A stretch of DNA of 64,000 bases from Anaerolinea sp. (lineage in GTDB: Bacteria > Chloroflexota > Anaerolineae > Anaerolineales > Anaerolineaceae): the NCBI GenBank assembly GCA_020725865.1, contig DYEC01000009.1:1-64000 (forward strand), written 5' to 3'. How positions within the stretch are numbered: position 1 is the first letter of the stretch; each line of letters begins with the position of its first letter. Below are positions 25,946-34,423 of this stretch, one piece after another. The notes below the pieces were generated by a model. That model searched no databases. It had not been told where the DNA came from and was given only the letters and a program-made list of their open reading frames with translations. A program made the position numbers and the translations under genes.

Positions 25946-28740
25946 GATGCACCTCCTTCACTTTTCGCTTGCAAGGCAAGCTGTAATTTTTCTTTTGTAA
26001 CTGGCAAACTATTGACCCACACCCCAACTGCATTGTGGATTGCGTTCACAATTGCCGGAGCAGTTGGCGAGATGGCTAATTCACCCATCCCTTTAGCGCC
26101 AAAAGGTCCCTTAGGATGATAATCTTCAACAACGATTGGTACGATTTCCGGCAAGTCGCGCAGCCGCAGAAGCCCTAAATCCTTCATCCGAACTGTCTGC
26201 GGAATCCCATCCTTGACGACGAATTGTTCGCTTAGCGCATATCCTACCCCCTGAACAACAGCGCCTTCAATTTGTCCAATAACATTTCGCCGTATTAAGG
26301 GCGACCCAACGTCATGAGCAGCAATGATTTTGAGGACACGTGCATTGCCATTTTGTGGATTAACTGCCACCATTGCCACCTGAACCCCAAAGTCATAAGC
26401 AAAATGCAACGGTGCCTGCGGTTTTTTCGGATATGCCTCACTATGCGCAGGCGGCGGCTGTGTTTTAGGGGCGTCATAAAAATACTCAAAGGAATACGTC
26501 GCATCTCCCTTTGCTAGCTCCTGCAAAGATATGAGCGTTTCTCCTGTACTGCGACGAACAAAAACACCATTACGAATCTCAATCTCATCTTCAGGAACAT
26601 TAAACTCACTAGCTACAGTATCCCAAAGTATAGACCGCAAGCCTTCGCTGGCTTTCAAGGTAGCATTTCCAGAAAGGAAAGTTGCGCGTGAAGCTGTGGT
26701 CATACCGCCTTCCGGATCGTCACGTGTATCGCCCGTGTGCACATGGATCATACGCAAAGGCACTCCTAACACACGCGCCGCAACCGTGGCAACCATCTGA
26801 TTGGATCCTTGTCCCATATCCGCTGCCCCATGCCGCACTAAAAATGTGCCATCTTTTTCCAGAGAGACTCGCGCCCCTGAGCGGTCTGGTATATTGGAAC
26901 CCAAGCCAACGTTCTTATAAGCAGCTGCAATGCCAATTCCCAGTTTTTCGCCGGGCAGTAATTCAGGGAACGGTGTTTGCGCCAGTTCCTGCTTTGCAGC
27001 CTGCAAACAGGCAATCAATCCAACACCAACCTCTTCCGTCAGTACATCACCAGTGATCGTTGCCTTGCCTAAATCCAGCCCATTTTTCAGGCGAACCTCA
27101 AAAGAGTCCAGCCCCAATGCTTCAATGATCTTTTGCAAATGCAACTCAGCCGCAAATGCAACTTGAGGGCTGCCATAGCCGCGAAAAGCACCGCAGGGCG
27201 GATTATTAGTATGTACCGCGTATGTATGCACGTTGACATTTGGAACCACATAAGGACCACAAGCAAATGCTGACATACGAAACAGAACCGCCTCACCGGC
27301 TGACGCATACGCACCCGTATCGCCATAAATCCGAATATCGGCAGCAACCAATGTGCCGTCTTTCTTCGCACCCATTTTATAGTGCAGTTTGGCAGCGTGC
27401 CGCTTATAACTGACCCACAACGATTCACGGCGGGTCCACTTCACCTTGACAGGTCGGCCGGTCAGGTGAGCCGCCAGCGCCGCATGAATCTGGGTTGAAA
27501 CGTCTTCCTTTCCTCCAAAACCACCTCCAATGTACATATGGGCAATGCGCACTTTTTCCTCAGGCAAGCCCAGCGCAACTGCAATCTGATGACGGTCGTC
27601 GGTTGGGCCTTGACTGCCTACATACACCACCACTCCGTCACCCTCTGGAACAGCAACGCTGACTTCTGGCTCCATGTAGGCATGTTCTACAAAAGGCACT
27701 TCATAATCATCCTCGAGAATGATGTCAGCCTCAGCAAAACCCGCTTTGATATCGCCCTTGCTGGTATGAAAGTGCTTCAATACATTTGGCATATCAGGAT
27801 GCTCTTCCAGCAAACGCTTATGCAATACCGGCGCGCCAGGAGCCATAGCTTCCTCTATAGAAGAAATCACAGGCAAAGGTTCAAGCTCGACCTTAATCTT
27901 GGATAAGCCTTCCTGAACCTGTTCCGGGGTCTCGCCAATGACCAACGCAAGCGCGTCGCCCACGTACAGGACATCATGGGTTTGATCACAGAATATGGGC
28001 TGATCTGGCACGATCACACCATAGATGTTTTCGCCGGGGATATCTTTACTGGTCAAAACCCGTACAACACCCGGCACAGCTTCTGCCTCGCTGACATCAA
28101 TTTTCTTGACCCTGGCATGCGGCACATTCGCGCGTAAGGCGCTTGCGTACAACATATCTGGAAACGAAAGATCATCTGTGTACTTCAATCGCCCGGTCAG
28201 TTTGTCCAATGTCATATATTCATCGGCAGTGTCTTCTTCTTTCCATGAGCTTTCCTGTTCGCCGCGCAAAATCGCTGCAGCACGTAAAACCGATTGATCC
28301 ATGCGGTTCAAACCAGCACAGCGGCAAATGACGCTACTTAAAGCTTGGCGAACCTCCTTTTCATCAGGATTAGGCTTTTGATCAAGCAAAGCTTTGGCTG
28401 TCATAATCGCGCCCGGAGCACAAAAACCGCACTGGAAAATTCCATCCTGCACAAGCGTCTGCAAAAGTGGATGAGGTTTTTCCTTGTACTCCCCAAAGCT
28501 CTCTATCGTCTCAATCACAGCACCATTGAGGGCTGACACCTTCACCGTGCAGCTGTTACGTGCTTTGCCATTGACAATCACTCGGCAGAGACCACAGGTG
28601 CCCTCATTGTCACAACCCTGTTTTGTCCCGGTCAATCTCAGCACTTCACGCAAATATCGCAACAGTGTCCAGTCAGCATACACGGGATCAACCTTTTGCC
28701 TGACCCCGTTCACAGTTAGGGACAAATCGTCTCGGCTCAT
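25942..28740 (-). CDS. Molybdenum hydroxylase, MOP-type fused 2Fe-2S and Mo domains
   Basis: A 932-residue xanthine oxidase-family enzyme in which the iron-sulfur and molybdopterin parts are fused and the FAD domain is absent, as in Desulfovibrio aldehyde oxidoreductase. The first cluster is bound by GCDNEGTCGLC (C-x5-C-x2-C, one residue longer than the common C-x4-C), the second by CGFCAPG and CRCAG. The Mo domain shows IGGGFGGKED, GAFRGYGSPQ and the catalytic glutamate in GMGELAISP. The ATG at 28740 follows GGAGGTAAT; a longer frame from 28830 overlaps the preceding gene and is rejected. Substrates are likely a purine-like heterocycle or aldehyde, suggested by four neighbouring cyclic-amide or deaminase-type hydrolases. 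Confidence 0.9.
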   Translation of the reverse strand: MSRDDLSLTVNGVRQKVDPVYADWTLLRYLREVLRLTGTKQGCDNEGTCGLCRVIVNGKARNSCTVKVSALNGAVIETIESFGEYKEKPHPLLQTLVQDGIFQCGFCAPGAIMTAKALLDQKPNPDEKEVRQALSSVICRCAGLNRMDQSVLRAAAILRGEQESSWKEEDTADEYMTLDKLTGRLKYTDDLSFPDMLYASALRANVPHARVKKIDVSEAEAVPGVVRVLTSKDIPGENIYGVIVPDQPIFCDQTHDVLYVGDALALVIGETPEQVQEGLSKIKVELEPLPVISSIEEAMAPGAPVLHKRLLEEHPDMPNVLKHFHTSKGDIKAGFAEADIILEDDYEVPFVEHAYMEPEVSVAVPEGDGVVVYVGSQGPTDDRHQIAVALGLPEEKVRIAHMYIGGGFGGKEDVSTQIHAALAAHLTGRPVKVKWTRRESLWVSYKRHAAKLHYKMGAKKDGTLVAADIRIYGDTGAYASAGEAVLFRMSAFACGPYVVPNVNVHTYAVHTNNPPCGAFRGYGSPQVAFAAELHLQKIIEALGLDSFEVRLKNGLDLGKATITGDVLTEEVGVGLIACLQAAKQELAQTPFPELLPGEKLGIGIAAAYKNVGLGSNIPDRSGARVSLEKDGTFLVRHGAADMGQGSNQMVATVAARVLGVPLRMIHVHTGDTRDDPEGGMTTASRATFLSGNATLKASEGLRSILWDTVASEFNVPEDEIEIRNGVFVRRSTGETLISLQELAKGDATYSFEYFYDAPKTQPPPAHSEAYPKKPQAPLHFAYDFGVQVAMVAVNPQNGNARVLKIIAAHDVGSPLIRRNVIGQIEGAVVQGVGYALSEQFVVKDGIPQTVRMKDLGLLRLRDLPEIVPIVVEDYHPKGPFGAKGMGELAISPTAPAIVNAIHNAVGVWVNSLPVTKEKLQLALQAKSEGGAS

Positions 28741-28753
28741 ATTACCTCCTGAC

Positions 28754-30169
28754 CTACACAATCGAACGCCATGCCGGACCGGATTTTGGCCAAGGCATAG
28801 CCAGCAAATCGCGCGTTTCCTGACCAGCACGCTCGACTAAGCCTTCACGGCTCGCCAGCGCCTGTGCTATGACCTCCTCCTCACTCAGTGTGAGTACTTT
28901 CCGATCCTCCATCAACAATTTACCCTCAACAACTGTATGGATAACATCGCTGCCACGTGCACTGTAGATAAGCTTGGGCAACCAACGCCCAACAGGTAAC
29001 AGATGCGGAGCATTGAAGTCCAAGACAATCAAGTCGGCTTTCTTCCCTATCTCAATCGAACCTGTCTGTTGATCGAGCCCTAGCACCTTTGCGCCATTAA
29101 TAGTCAACATTTCCATAACCTCCTCAGCAGTTACAGCTTCTGCATCCAGCTTGCTGGCTTTTTGCAGCATGGCTGCTGCACGCCCCACTTCCAGCATATC
29201 ATACGTGTAACTTGCTGCACCATCTGTACCCAAGCCGACCGCTATCCCCCGGCTGAGCATATGACTGATTGGCGCAATCCCATAGCCCAGATAAGCGTTT
29301 GCAACCGGGCAATGCACCACTTTCGTACCTGTATTTGCCATGATCTCAATTTCACGGTCAGAAAGCCAGACAGCATGGAACATCACCCCCTTTGGACCCG
29401 TCAAACCCAGCGAATGAAAATGTTCCAAATCCCGCTCGCCAAAACGCTTCATCGTATAAGAATTGATTTCAATCCAGCCAGCCACGTGAGTGCTTACATT
29501 CACATCAAGCTCGCGAGCCAACTCAACTGTCTTTCGCATTAGGCTTTCACTGATATCCTCCGTAGAACCGGGTCCGAGTGCAATGGTCGTTCGGTTGCAA
29601 TTATGCCACGCTTGGTGATAACGCCTCGCCTCATTAACAAGCGTTTCCTCCTTTTGAATCATGGTCATATATTCTGAATCAATTCGCTCCCCCGCAAAGG
29701 TCTGATCCAACAACCCAAACACCATCTGCGCCCGCAGACCAGCCTGATCGAATACCTCAGTAACACGATAGATATTCTCCATGTGAGTATGTAAATACCA
29801 ATGATCCGAGATAGTTGTTACACCGTTTTTTATTAGTTCGAGCGCAGCTAGCGCCGCGCTCGCCTGAGCATCTTCTGGCGTGATTTTAGAAACAACGGGG
29901 AATAAAAACCTCCAGTTCCATGGGTCAAAGTGCATGTCATACCCTATTCCTTCAATCAGAGACTGATACACGTGCGAATGCCCATTGATAAAACCGGGCG
30001 CAACCACTTTGCCACCGGCATCAATTGTTTTCAGCGCCTCATACTCCAAATTTCTTCCAACCGCAATAATTTCACCCTTTTGAATTGCCACATCACCATG
30101 TTCAATAACTTCACGTTTGTCGTTCATTGTAATAACCGCGCCGTTCTTAATCAAAAGATCAATTGTCAT
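28754..30169 (-). CDS. ATZ/TRZ-type amidohydrolase (deaminase-like)
   Basis: A 471-residue metal-dependent hydrolase of the cytosine deaminase/chlorohydrolase group. The N-terminal beta sandwich (LLIKNGAVITMND) leads to the metal motif NGHSHVYQSL, then STHVAG, GVMFHAVWLSD with a metal His, and GLGTDGAAS with the metal Asp. GKKADLIVLD marks the C-terminal sandwich. Family members deaminate guanine, 8-oxoguanine, cytosine, adenosylhomocysteine or s-triazines. A ribosome-binding site GGAGG precedes the ATG. It sits 13 bp upstream of the molybdenum hydroxylase gene and 21 bp downstream of the allantoinase-like gene. It is one of three such paralogues in the island, whose metal motifs differ (HSH here). 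Confidence 0.9.
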   Translation of the reverse strand: MTIDLLIKNGAVITMNDKREVIEHGDVAIQKGEIIAVGRNLEYEALKTIDAGGKVVAPGFINGHSHVYQSLIEGIGYDMHFDPWNWRFLFPVVSKITPEDAQASAALAALELIKNGVTTISDHWYLHTHMENIYRVTEVFDQAGLRAQMVFGLLDQTFAGERIDSEYMTMIQKEETLVNEARRYHQAWHNCNRTTIALGPGSTEDISESLMRKTVELARELDVNVSTHVAGWIEINSYTMKRFGERDLEHFHSLGLTGPKGVMFHAVWLSDREIEIMANTGTKVVHCPVANAYLGYGIAPISHMLSRGIAVGLGTDGAASYTYDMLEVGRAAAMLQKASKLDAEAVTAEEVMEMLTINGAKVLGLDQQTGSIEIGKKADLIVLDFNAPHLLPVGRWLPKLIYSARGSDVIHTVVEGKLLMEDRKVLTLSEEEVIAQALASREGLVERAGQETRDLLAMPWPKSGPAWRSIV

Positions 30170-30190
30170 AAGAAAACCTCCAAAAGTTTT

Positions 30191-31528
30191 TTATTTGCGA
30201 TTTTGACAAGCAATCCATTTGCCAAATCCTTTCGCTACACAAATAGTTTGTCCATCCCACACCGTTTCCCCCCGTACAATAGTGGAGACAACCTTCCCTC
30301 TCAACTTCCAGCCTTGGTAGGGTACTGTAGCGATTCGAGAATGCCGATGCAAAGGTTGTGCTTCCCATTCCTGCTCGGGATCAAAAATCACAAGATCAGC
30401 ATCTTTATCCAGTGATATACTGCCTTTTCTATTATAGATACCCGCCACGCGAGCCGGAGCGATAGCAAGTGCATGAACAAAGCGGTCCAGCGATAAATCT
30501 CCCTCACGAACACCTGTATGATAAAGTAAAGTGAATGTCAGTTCAATTCCGGCAATTCCGCCCTCTTTCTGTTCCAGACTAGGCTCTGAATACCCATCAG
30601 GATTATCAGACAGATAGTGATCGCTGACAACCGCGTCAATAACCCCGTCGTTTAGTGCCTGCCAAAGCACCCGACAATCCTGCGCTTTGCGTAAAGGCGG
30701 TGTCGTCTTTACACGGGAGCCATAAGTTAGAAATGCGCTTTCCTCCAAAATCAGAAAATGTGGGCAAGTTTCAGCAGTGACATCCACTCCTTGCGATTTA
30801 TATCGGGCGATTAAGTCTGCAGTTCTACCACTCGAAACATGACAAATATGCACAGGTGCACCGGCTGCCCTCGCCATTTCCAACACTTGAGCGGTTGCGC
30901 TGACTTCGGCAACATCGGGCCTCGACCTCGCGAAACCTAGCGGATCGTTCCAGTCAACAGATTCATTAAAACAGCCCGGTTCTTCAACATGAATCGCCAT
31001 ACGCAGACCATACCGAGCCGCAACATTTACAGACTTCCACAACAAACCCGCACCCACCGGCGGTTCTGCAGGCATAAAGACTTTGAAATACGGCAATCCT
31101 ATTTCCTTGAGGGATGCTATGCCTGCAAGGTCAGAGAGGGAGACAACGATCCCGCCCCCCTGACAGAAATCAACGACCGACTCGGTTTCTGCCAGATCAA
31201 TACGTTCTCTAACGCCTTCTACAGTAGAACAAACATGAAACGGCGGCATGTCCACAAAAGTTGTCACTCCGCCAGAAGCAGCGGCGCAAGAGCCAGGGAA
31301 AAACCTTTCCGCGCCATCTTGTAAATGTGCGTGCAAGTCAATAGCACCCGGCAAAATCCAATGACCCTTTGCGTCAATTTGTTGAACATCTTCCTGCACT
31401 TCAATTTTTCCGGGTTGACTGATAGCGCCAATTAAACCTTCAGCAGTAATGAAGATGTCAGCAGGTCTCAATTGACCATCAAACCAGACCAAACCATTGA
31501 TAATCACTTTCTTCGTCGTTTTGGTCAT
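30191..31528 (-). CDS. Allantoinase/dihydropyrimidinase-like cyclic amidohydrolase
   Basis: A 445-residue member of the hydantoinase/allantoinase group, which opens cyclic amides such as allantoin, hydantoins or dihydropyrimidines. The metal motif is GAIDLHAHLQD; the candidate carboxylated lysine lies in LPYFKVFMP. Metal histidines are in IHVEEPG and VHICHVSSGRT, and the aspartate in VVSDHYLSD. It ends with the usual KDADLVIFDP sandwich. It is preceded 22 bp upstream by a truncated hydrolase and followed by an ATZ/TRZ-type hydrolase. The exact substrate cannot be told; ring opening fits with the deaminase-like and hydroxylase neighbours. Confidence 0.88.
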   Translation of the reverse strand: MTKTTKKVIINGLVWFDGQLRPADIFITAEGLIGAISQPGKIEVQEDVQQIDAKGHWILPGAIDLHAHLQDGAERFFPGSCAAASGGVTTFVDMPPFHVCSTVEGVRERIDLAETESVVDFCQGGGIVVSLSDLAGIASLKEIGLPYFKVFMPAEPPVGAGLLWKSVNVAARYGLRMAIHVEEPGCFNESVDWNDPLGFARSRPDVAEVSATAQVLEMARAAGAPVHICHVSSGRTADLIARYKSQGVDVTAETCPHFLILEESAFLTYGSRVKTTPPLRKAQDCRVLWQALNDGVIDAVVSDHYLSDNPDGYSEPSLEQKEGGIAGIELTFTLLYHTGVREGDLSLDRFVHALAIAPARVAGIYNRKGSISLDKDADLVIFDPEQEWEAQPLHRHSRIATVPYQGWKLRGKVVSTIVRGETVWDGQTICVAKGFGKWIACQNRK

Positions 31529-31550
31529 GTTTTATAACTCCAAAATTCTC

Positions 31551-32030
31551 TCAAAACCACAGGTTTGCTGCCGTCTTACCCAGCAACCATTCTAGCACTT
31601 CAGAATCCTCGAACAGTCCCGTCACCATATCAAGCATACCCCGATAATGCCAGTGAGCATTGATAAACGGAAAATCTGAACCCCAAAGACAGCGTTGAGG
31701 CGAAAATGTATTCACAACCGTTCTGAACAATTCCCAAGTATCTTTATACGGCGCACCCTCTTGTGAATAGTAATACGGTCCTGAAAGTTTTACGTAAACC
31801 ATTGGTATATCAACAAGGCTTAAGAGGGCAGCAAATTCCGGTGCTTCGGACTTACTGCCCGGCTTGGGTCTGCCCAAGTGATCAAGCACAATCCTGACTG
31901 CCGAAAAGCGCTCAGAAAAAAAGTGAACAAGCGGAAAATAAGACGAGGTAAGTTGAATGCATACCGGAATGCCAAGCGCTTGAATTTCAGACCACAACGC
32001 CAGATGGGCCGGATCGTTTTTCCACTTTTC
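31551..32030 (-). pseudogene. Truncated amidohydrolase-2 family gene (C-terminal half)
   Basis: The frame is open from immediately after the TAA of the upstream amidohydrolase (32031-32033) and in the same frame. It reads EKWKNDPAHLALWSEIQALG and continues to the end of an amidohydrolase_2 TIM barrel, with RIVLDHLGRPKPG, VKLSGPYYYS and CLWGSDFPF. The N-terminal half with the HxH metal site is missing. No good ribosome-binding site or ATG precedes it; a TTG at 31997 is the only possible start, giving 148 residues where intact relatives have about 280. A deletion joining two hydrolase genes is the likely history. It may be untranslated, or made only by stop-codon readthrough. Confidence 0.8.
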
Positions 32031-33383
32031 TTATGGGAGCGGCCATTCATTTCTTTGCCATAACCTGACTGCTTCCTCCTTCGACTTTGCCTGAATTTCC
32101 CTCTCATCAAACTTGATAAACTGACCATCCAGGAGGATGATCTCCCCATCAATAATCACTGTATCAACATCCGTTCTTTCACACGTTCCCACAATATAGT
32201 TTTTGACATTGACTTCAAACAACGGTACAGTCGAGCGATCGGATAGAAAAACAATATCGGCCTTCTTGCCAACCTCAAGCGAACCAATCTGATCTTCCAT
32301 CTGCAGAACGCGTGCCGCATCAATTGTTGCCATGCGCAATACCTGATCATCCTTCATTAGCTCCGGGTTTTCGTATTTAATCCGATGGATCATCTGCGCC
32401 GTGCGCATGACCTCAAAGTAGTTAAACGTTTGTCCGTCTGTACCTAAACCAACAGTTACACCTTCACGGATTAAGTGAAGCATATCGGGCCAAAAGCTAA
32501 AAATAGCATTTGACTCTGCGTTGTGGGCAACCTTGACATCATATTGCTTGAAGATTGGAGGATCCTGCCACTGATCAATATAACTGCAATGAAAGAGAAT
32601 CAGGTTCGGACTTAGGAATCCAATATCTGCCAGATAGCGGGTGGGACGTTTGCCAAACCGCCGGCAAGTATCAAAATGATGCCAACGGTCGTCTAGATGA
32701 TGCATCATATAACCAACACCCAACTCATCTGCTGTTTTCTTGACTTCCTGCAACAATTCAGTTGGACAGGTGTAGGTTGTATGAACACCAATACGCGCGG
32801 TAATGCGATCATAACTGCGCGAACGACAGCGCTTGACCTGATTGATATTCTCCTGAAGTCCTAGAGCGGCATTTTCCTCACTAATCCGTCCGGTGGTTTC
32901 AAACGATAATACAGCTCGAATGCCTGTTTCCATGCAGGCTCGATCAACCGCTTCTAGCGCGCCGGGTAAAGCATATGAGCCTTCAGCTGTGTCCGCCGTT
33001 GTGGTGATTCCACTGCGAATGTGATCAACAACATTGGCACGGGTTCCTGCGTACATAATATTTTGATCCACCCGATCTTCCAAAAGCGGCAGCCAAAAGC
33101 GGTCCATCCAGGAAACAAATGAAAAATCAGGCGATTCAAAACCGGAATACGGTATACTGCGAACCACTGCACTATAGAGATGATTGTGGCAACTGATCAT
33201 GCCTGGCATAACAATCTTGCCTGTTGCATCAATAACCTTTACCCCCGGCTTGTCAGCAATACTTGACCCAGGACCAATTTCCACAATACGACCATCTTCA
33301 ACATAGATCGTTCCATCTCGGAATATGCGGTCCTGGGCATCCAGGGTAACTACTAAACCATGCTTAATCAACAGCTTTTCCAT
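32031..33383 (-). CDS. ATZ/TRZ-type amidohydrolase (deaminase-like)
   Basis: A 450-residue metal-dependent hydrolase of the chlorohydrolase/deaminase group, counted from the ATG at 33383, which has GAGGAG upstream; an earlier start at 33419 lacks support. It starts MEKLLIKHGLVVTLD. The metal motif is SCHNHLYSAV, with further residues in YMMHHLDDRWHHFD, LFHCSYIDQW and GLGTDGQTF. GKKADIVFLSD marks the end sandwich. It is transcribed away from the GntR gene, whose stop lies 107 bp upstream. It ends at a TAA after which the same reading frame continues into a hydrolase remnant. Confidence 0.88.
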   Translation of the reverse strand: MEKLLIKHGLVVTLDAQDRIFRDGTIYVEDGRIVEIGPGSSIADKPGVKVIDATGKIVMPGMISCHNHLYSAVVRSIPYSGFESPDFSFVSWMDRFWLPLLEDRVDQNIMYAGTRANVVDHIRSGITTTADTAEGSYALPGALEAVDRACMETGIRAVLSFETTGRISEENAALGLQENINQVKRCRSRSYDRITARIGVHTTYTCPTELLQEVKKTADELGVGYMMHHLDDRWHHFDTCRRFGKRPTRYLADIGFLSPNLILFHCSYIDQWQDPPIFKQYDVKVAHNAESNAIFSFWPDMLHLIREGVTVGLGTDGQTFNYFEVMRTAQMIHRIKYENPELMKDDQVLRMATIDAARVLQMEDQIGSLEVGKKADIVFLSDRSTVPLFEVNVKNYIVGTCERTDVDTVIIDGEIILLDGQFIKFDEREIQAKSKEEAVRLWQRNEWPLP

Positions 33384-33490
33384 CTTTTTTCTCCTCTTAT
33401 CACAAAAATCAGATGACATTTTTGATTAAAAACTTACAATGAAACGGTCTTTCTACAAATTCTTTTCTCGATCACTTCGACCTTGCAGTG

Positions 33491-34246
33491 CTATTGATTT
33501 TCACTAAAGTCATTCCGACGATCAAAACTTGGCGCTTCCCTAGTCATTTTTGTCATATAGGGCAAATAACGTGCGGCTGTCGCCTCAATGAGCGTACGCA
33601 TGGCTTCAAGTGCCTGAAAAGGTTTGCGATCACGTATCCCCTCCGCAACTTTGTAATGCATCTTCCAACCTTCCATGGTCAGCGGAAGTTTGCGCAATAA
33701 TACTGCCAGTGCATTACGCAGCGTGTTGTCCACCTGCTCTAAAAATTTATTTCGAGCCATTTCCGCGATCAAACGATGAAAATCAAAATCCAGATCAAAC
33801 AAGTTTTCGCCATGCCCACTCTCAATCTGCTTGCGTTCGACCCCTAGAATTTCAAATAATCGCTGTATTTGTTCTTCAGTAGCACGCCGCGCGGCATGAT
33901 AGGCAATCCCAGTTTCCAAAATCTCCCTGGCTTCAAAGAGGGATTGCATGTCCATCTCTCCAGAGGCAAGCGAAATATCAATGAGCCTCTCGTAAATCCC
34001 ATTGGAGCTATCCGCTACAAAAGTGCCCTCGCCGTGGCGCATTTCAAGCACCCCCATTGTCTGTAAAGCCTGGAGCGCTTCACGCAATGTGGACATCCCA
34101 ACCCCCAGCGATTTTGCCAGCTCTCGTTGGGCAGGCAATGCCTCTCCTGGTTTCCAATAGCCTTCAGCAATCATCGAGAGAATTCGATCAATCACTGCAG
34201 TTGTAATTTGCCGACGGTGGATGGGCTGGATTTTATTTGTAGCCAT
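33491..34246 (-). CDS. GntR/FadR-family regulator of the catabolic island
   Basis: A 251-residue regulator. The N-terminal winged helix (ALPAQRELAKSLGVGMSTLREALQALQTMGVLEMRHGEGTF) is of GntR type, and the all-helical FCD ligand domain follows, with LFEAREILETGIAYHAA and FDFHRLIAEMARN providing the likely metal/ligand residues (Asp and His). FCD proteins sense small carboxylates or sugar acids. It lies between two amidohydrolase genes on the same strand, with a 177-bp upstream gap holding perfect palindromes, so it probably controls the downstream hydrolases and itself. Confidence 0.9.
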   Translation of the reverse strand: MATNKIQPIHRRQITTAVIDRILSMIAEGYWKPGEALPAQRELAKSLGVGMSTLREALQALQTMGVLEMRHGEGTFVADSSNGIYERLIDISLASGEMDMQSLFEAREILETGIAYHAARRATEEQIQRLFEILGVERKQIESGHGENLFDLDFDFHRLIAEMARNKFLEQVDNTLRNALAVLLRKLPLTMEGWKMHYKVAEGIRDRKPFQALEAMRTLIEATAARYLPYMTKMTREAPSFDRRNDFSENQ

Positions 34247-34273
34247 TCCGGTTAATCCATTTTAATAAAAAAC

Positions 34274-34310
34274 ACACTCGAGTGTTCAAGAGTTCAGGTG
34301 TTCTGAACAC
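34274..34310 (-). promoter_or_regulatory. Two palindromes upstream of GntR gene, candidate operators
   Basis: ACACTCGAGTGT (34274-34285) is a perfect 12-bp palindrome, and GTGTTCTGAACAC (34298-34310) is a perfect 13-bp one. The hexamer GTGTTC recurs at 34282 and 34298, 16 bp apart. They lie 28-64 bp upstream of the regulator start in the 177-bp gap. They do not fit the T-N-G-T-N3-A-C-N-A pattern of the other two FadR-type sites in the window. Operator function is inferred from position and symmetry. Confidence 0.55.
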
Positions 34311-34423
34311 TTTCATTGTACAAAAAATCACAATAAAAAGTCAAGTACTTTCCTGTCCAAAATCTCAAATTGGTTCAGATTACCCCAAAAACCAATGCTT
34401 ACCCAATCATTAACAATAAGTTC

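Noticed and set aside
25942-28830. A longer start for the molybdenum hydroxylase at 28830
   Set aside because: The extra 30 residues overlap the end of the upstream amidohydrolase gene and lack a ribosome-binding site. The ATG at 28740 has GGAGGT at the right distance and begins a typical domain.
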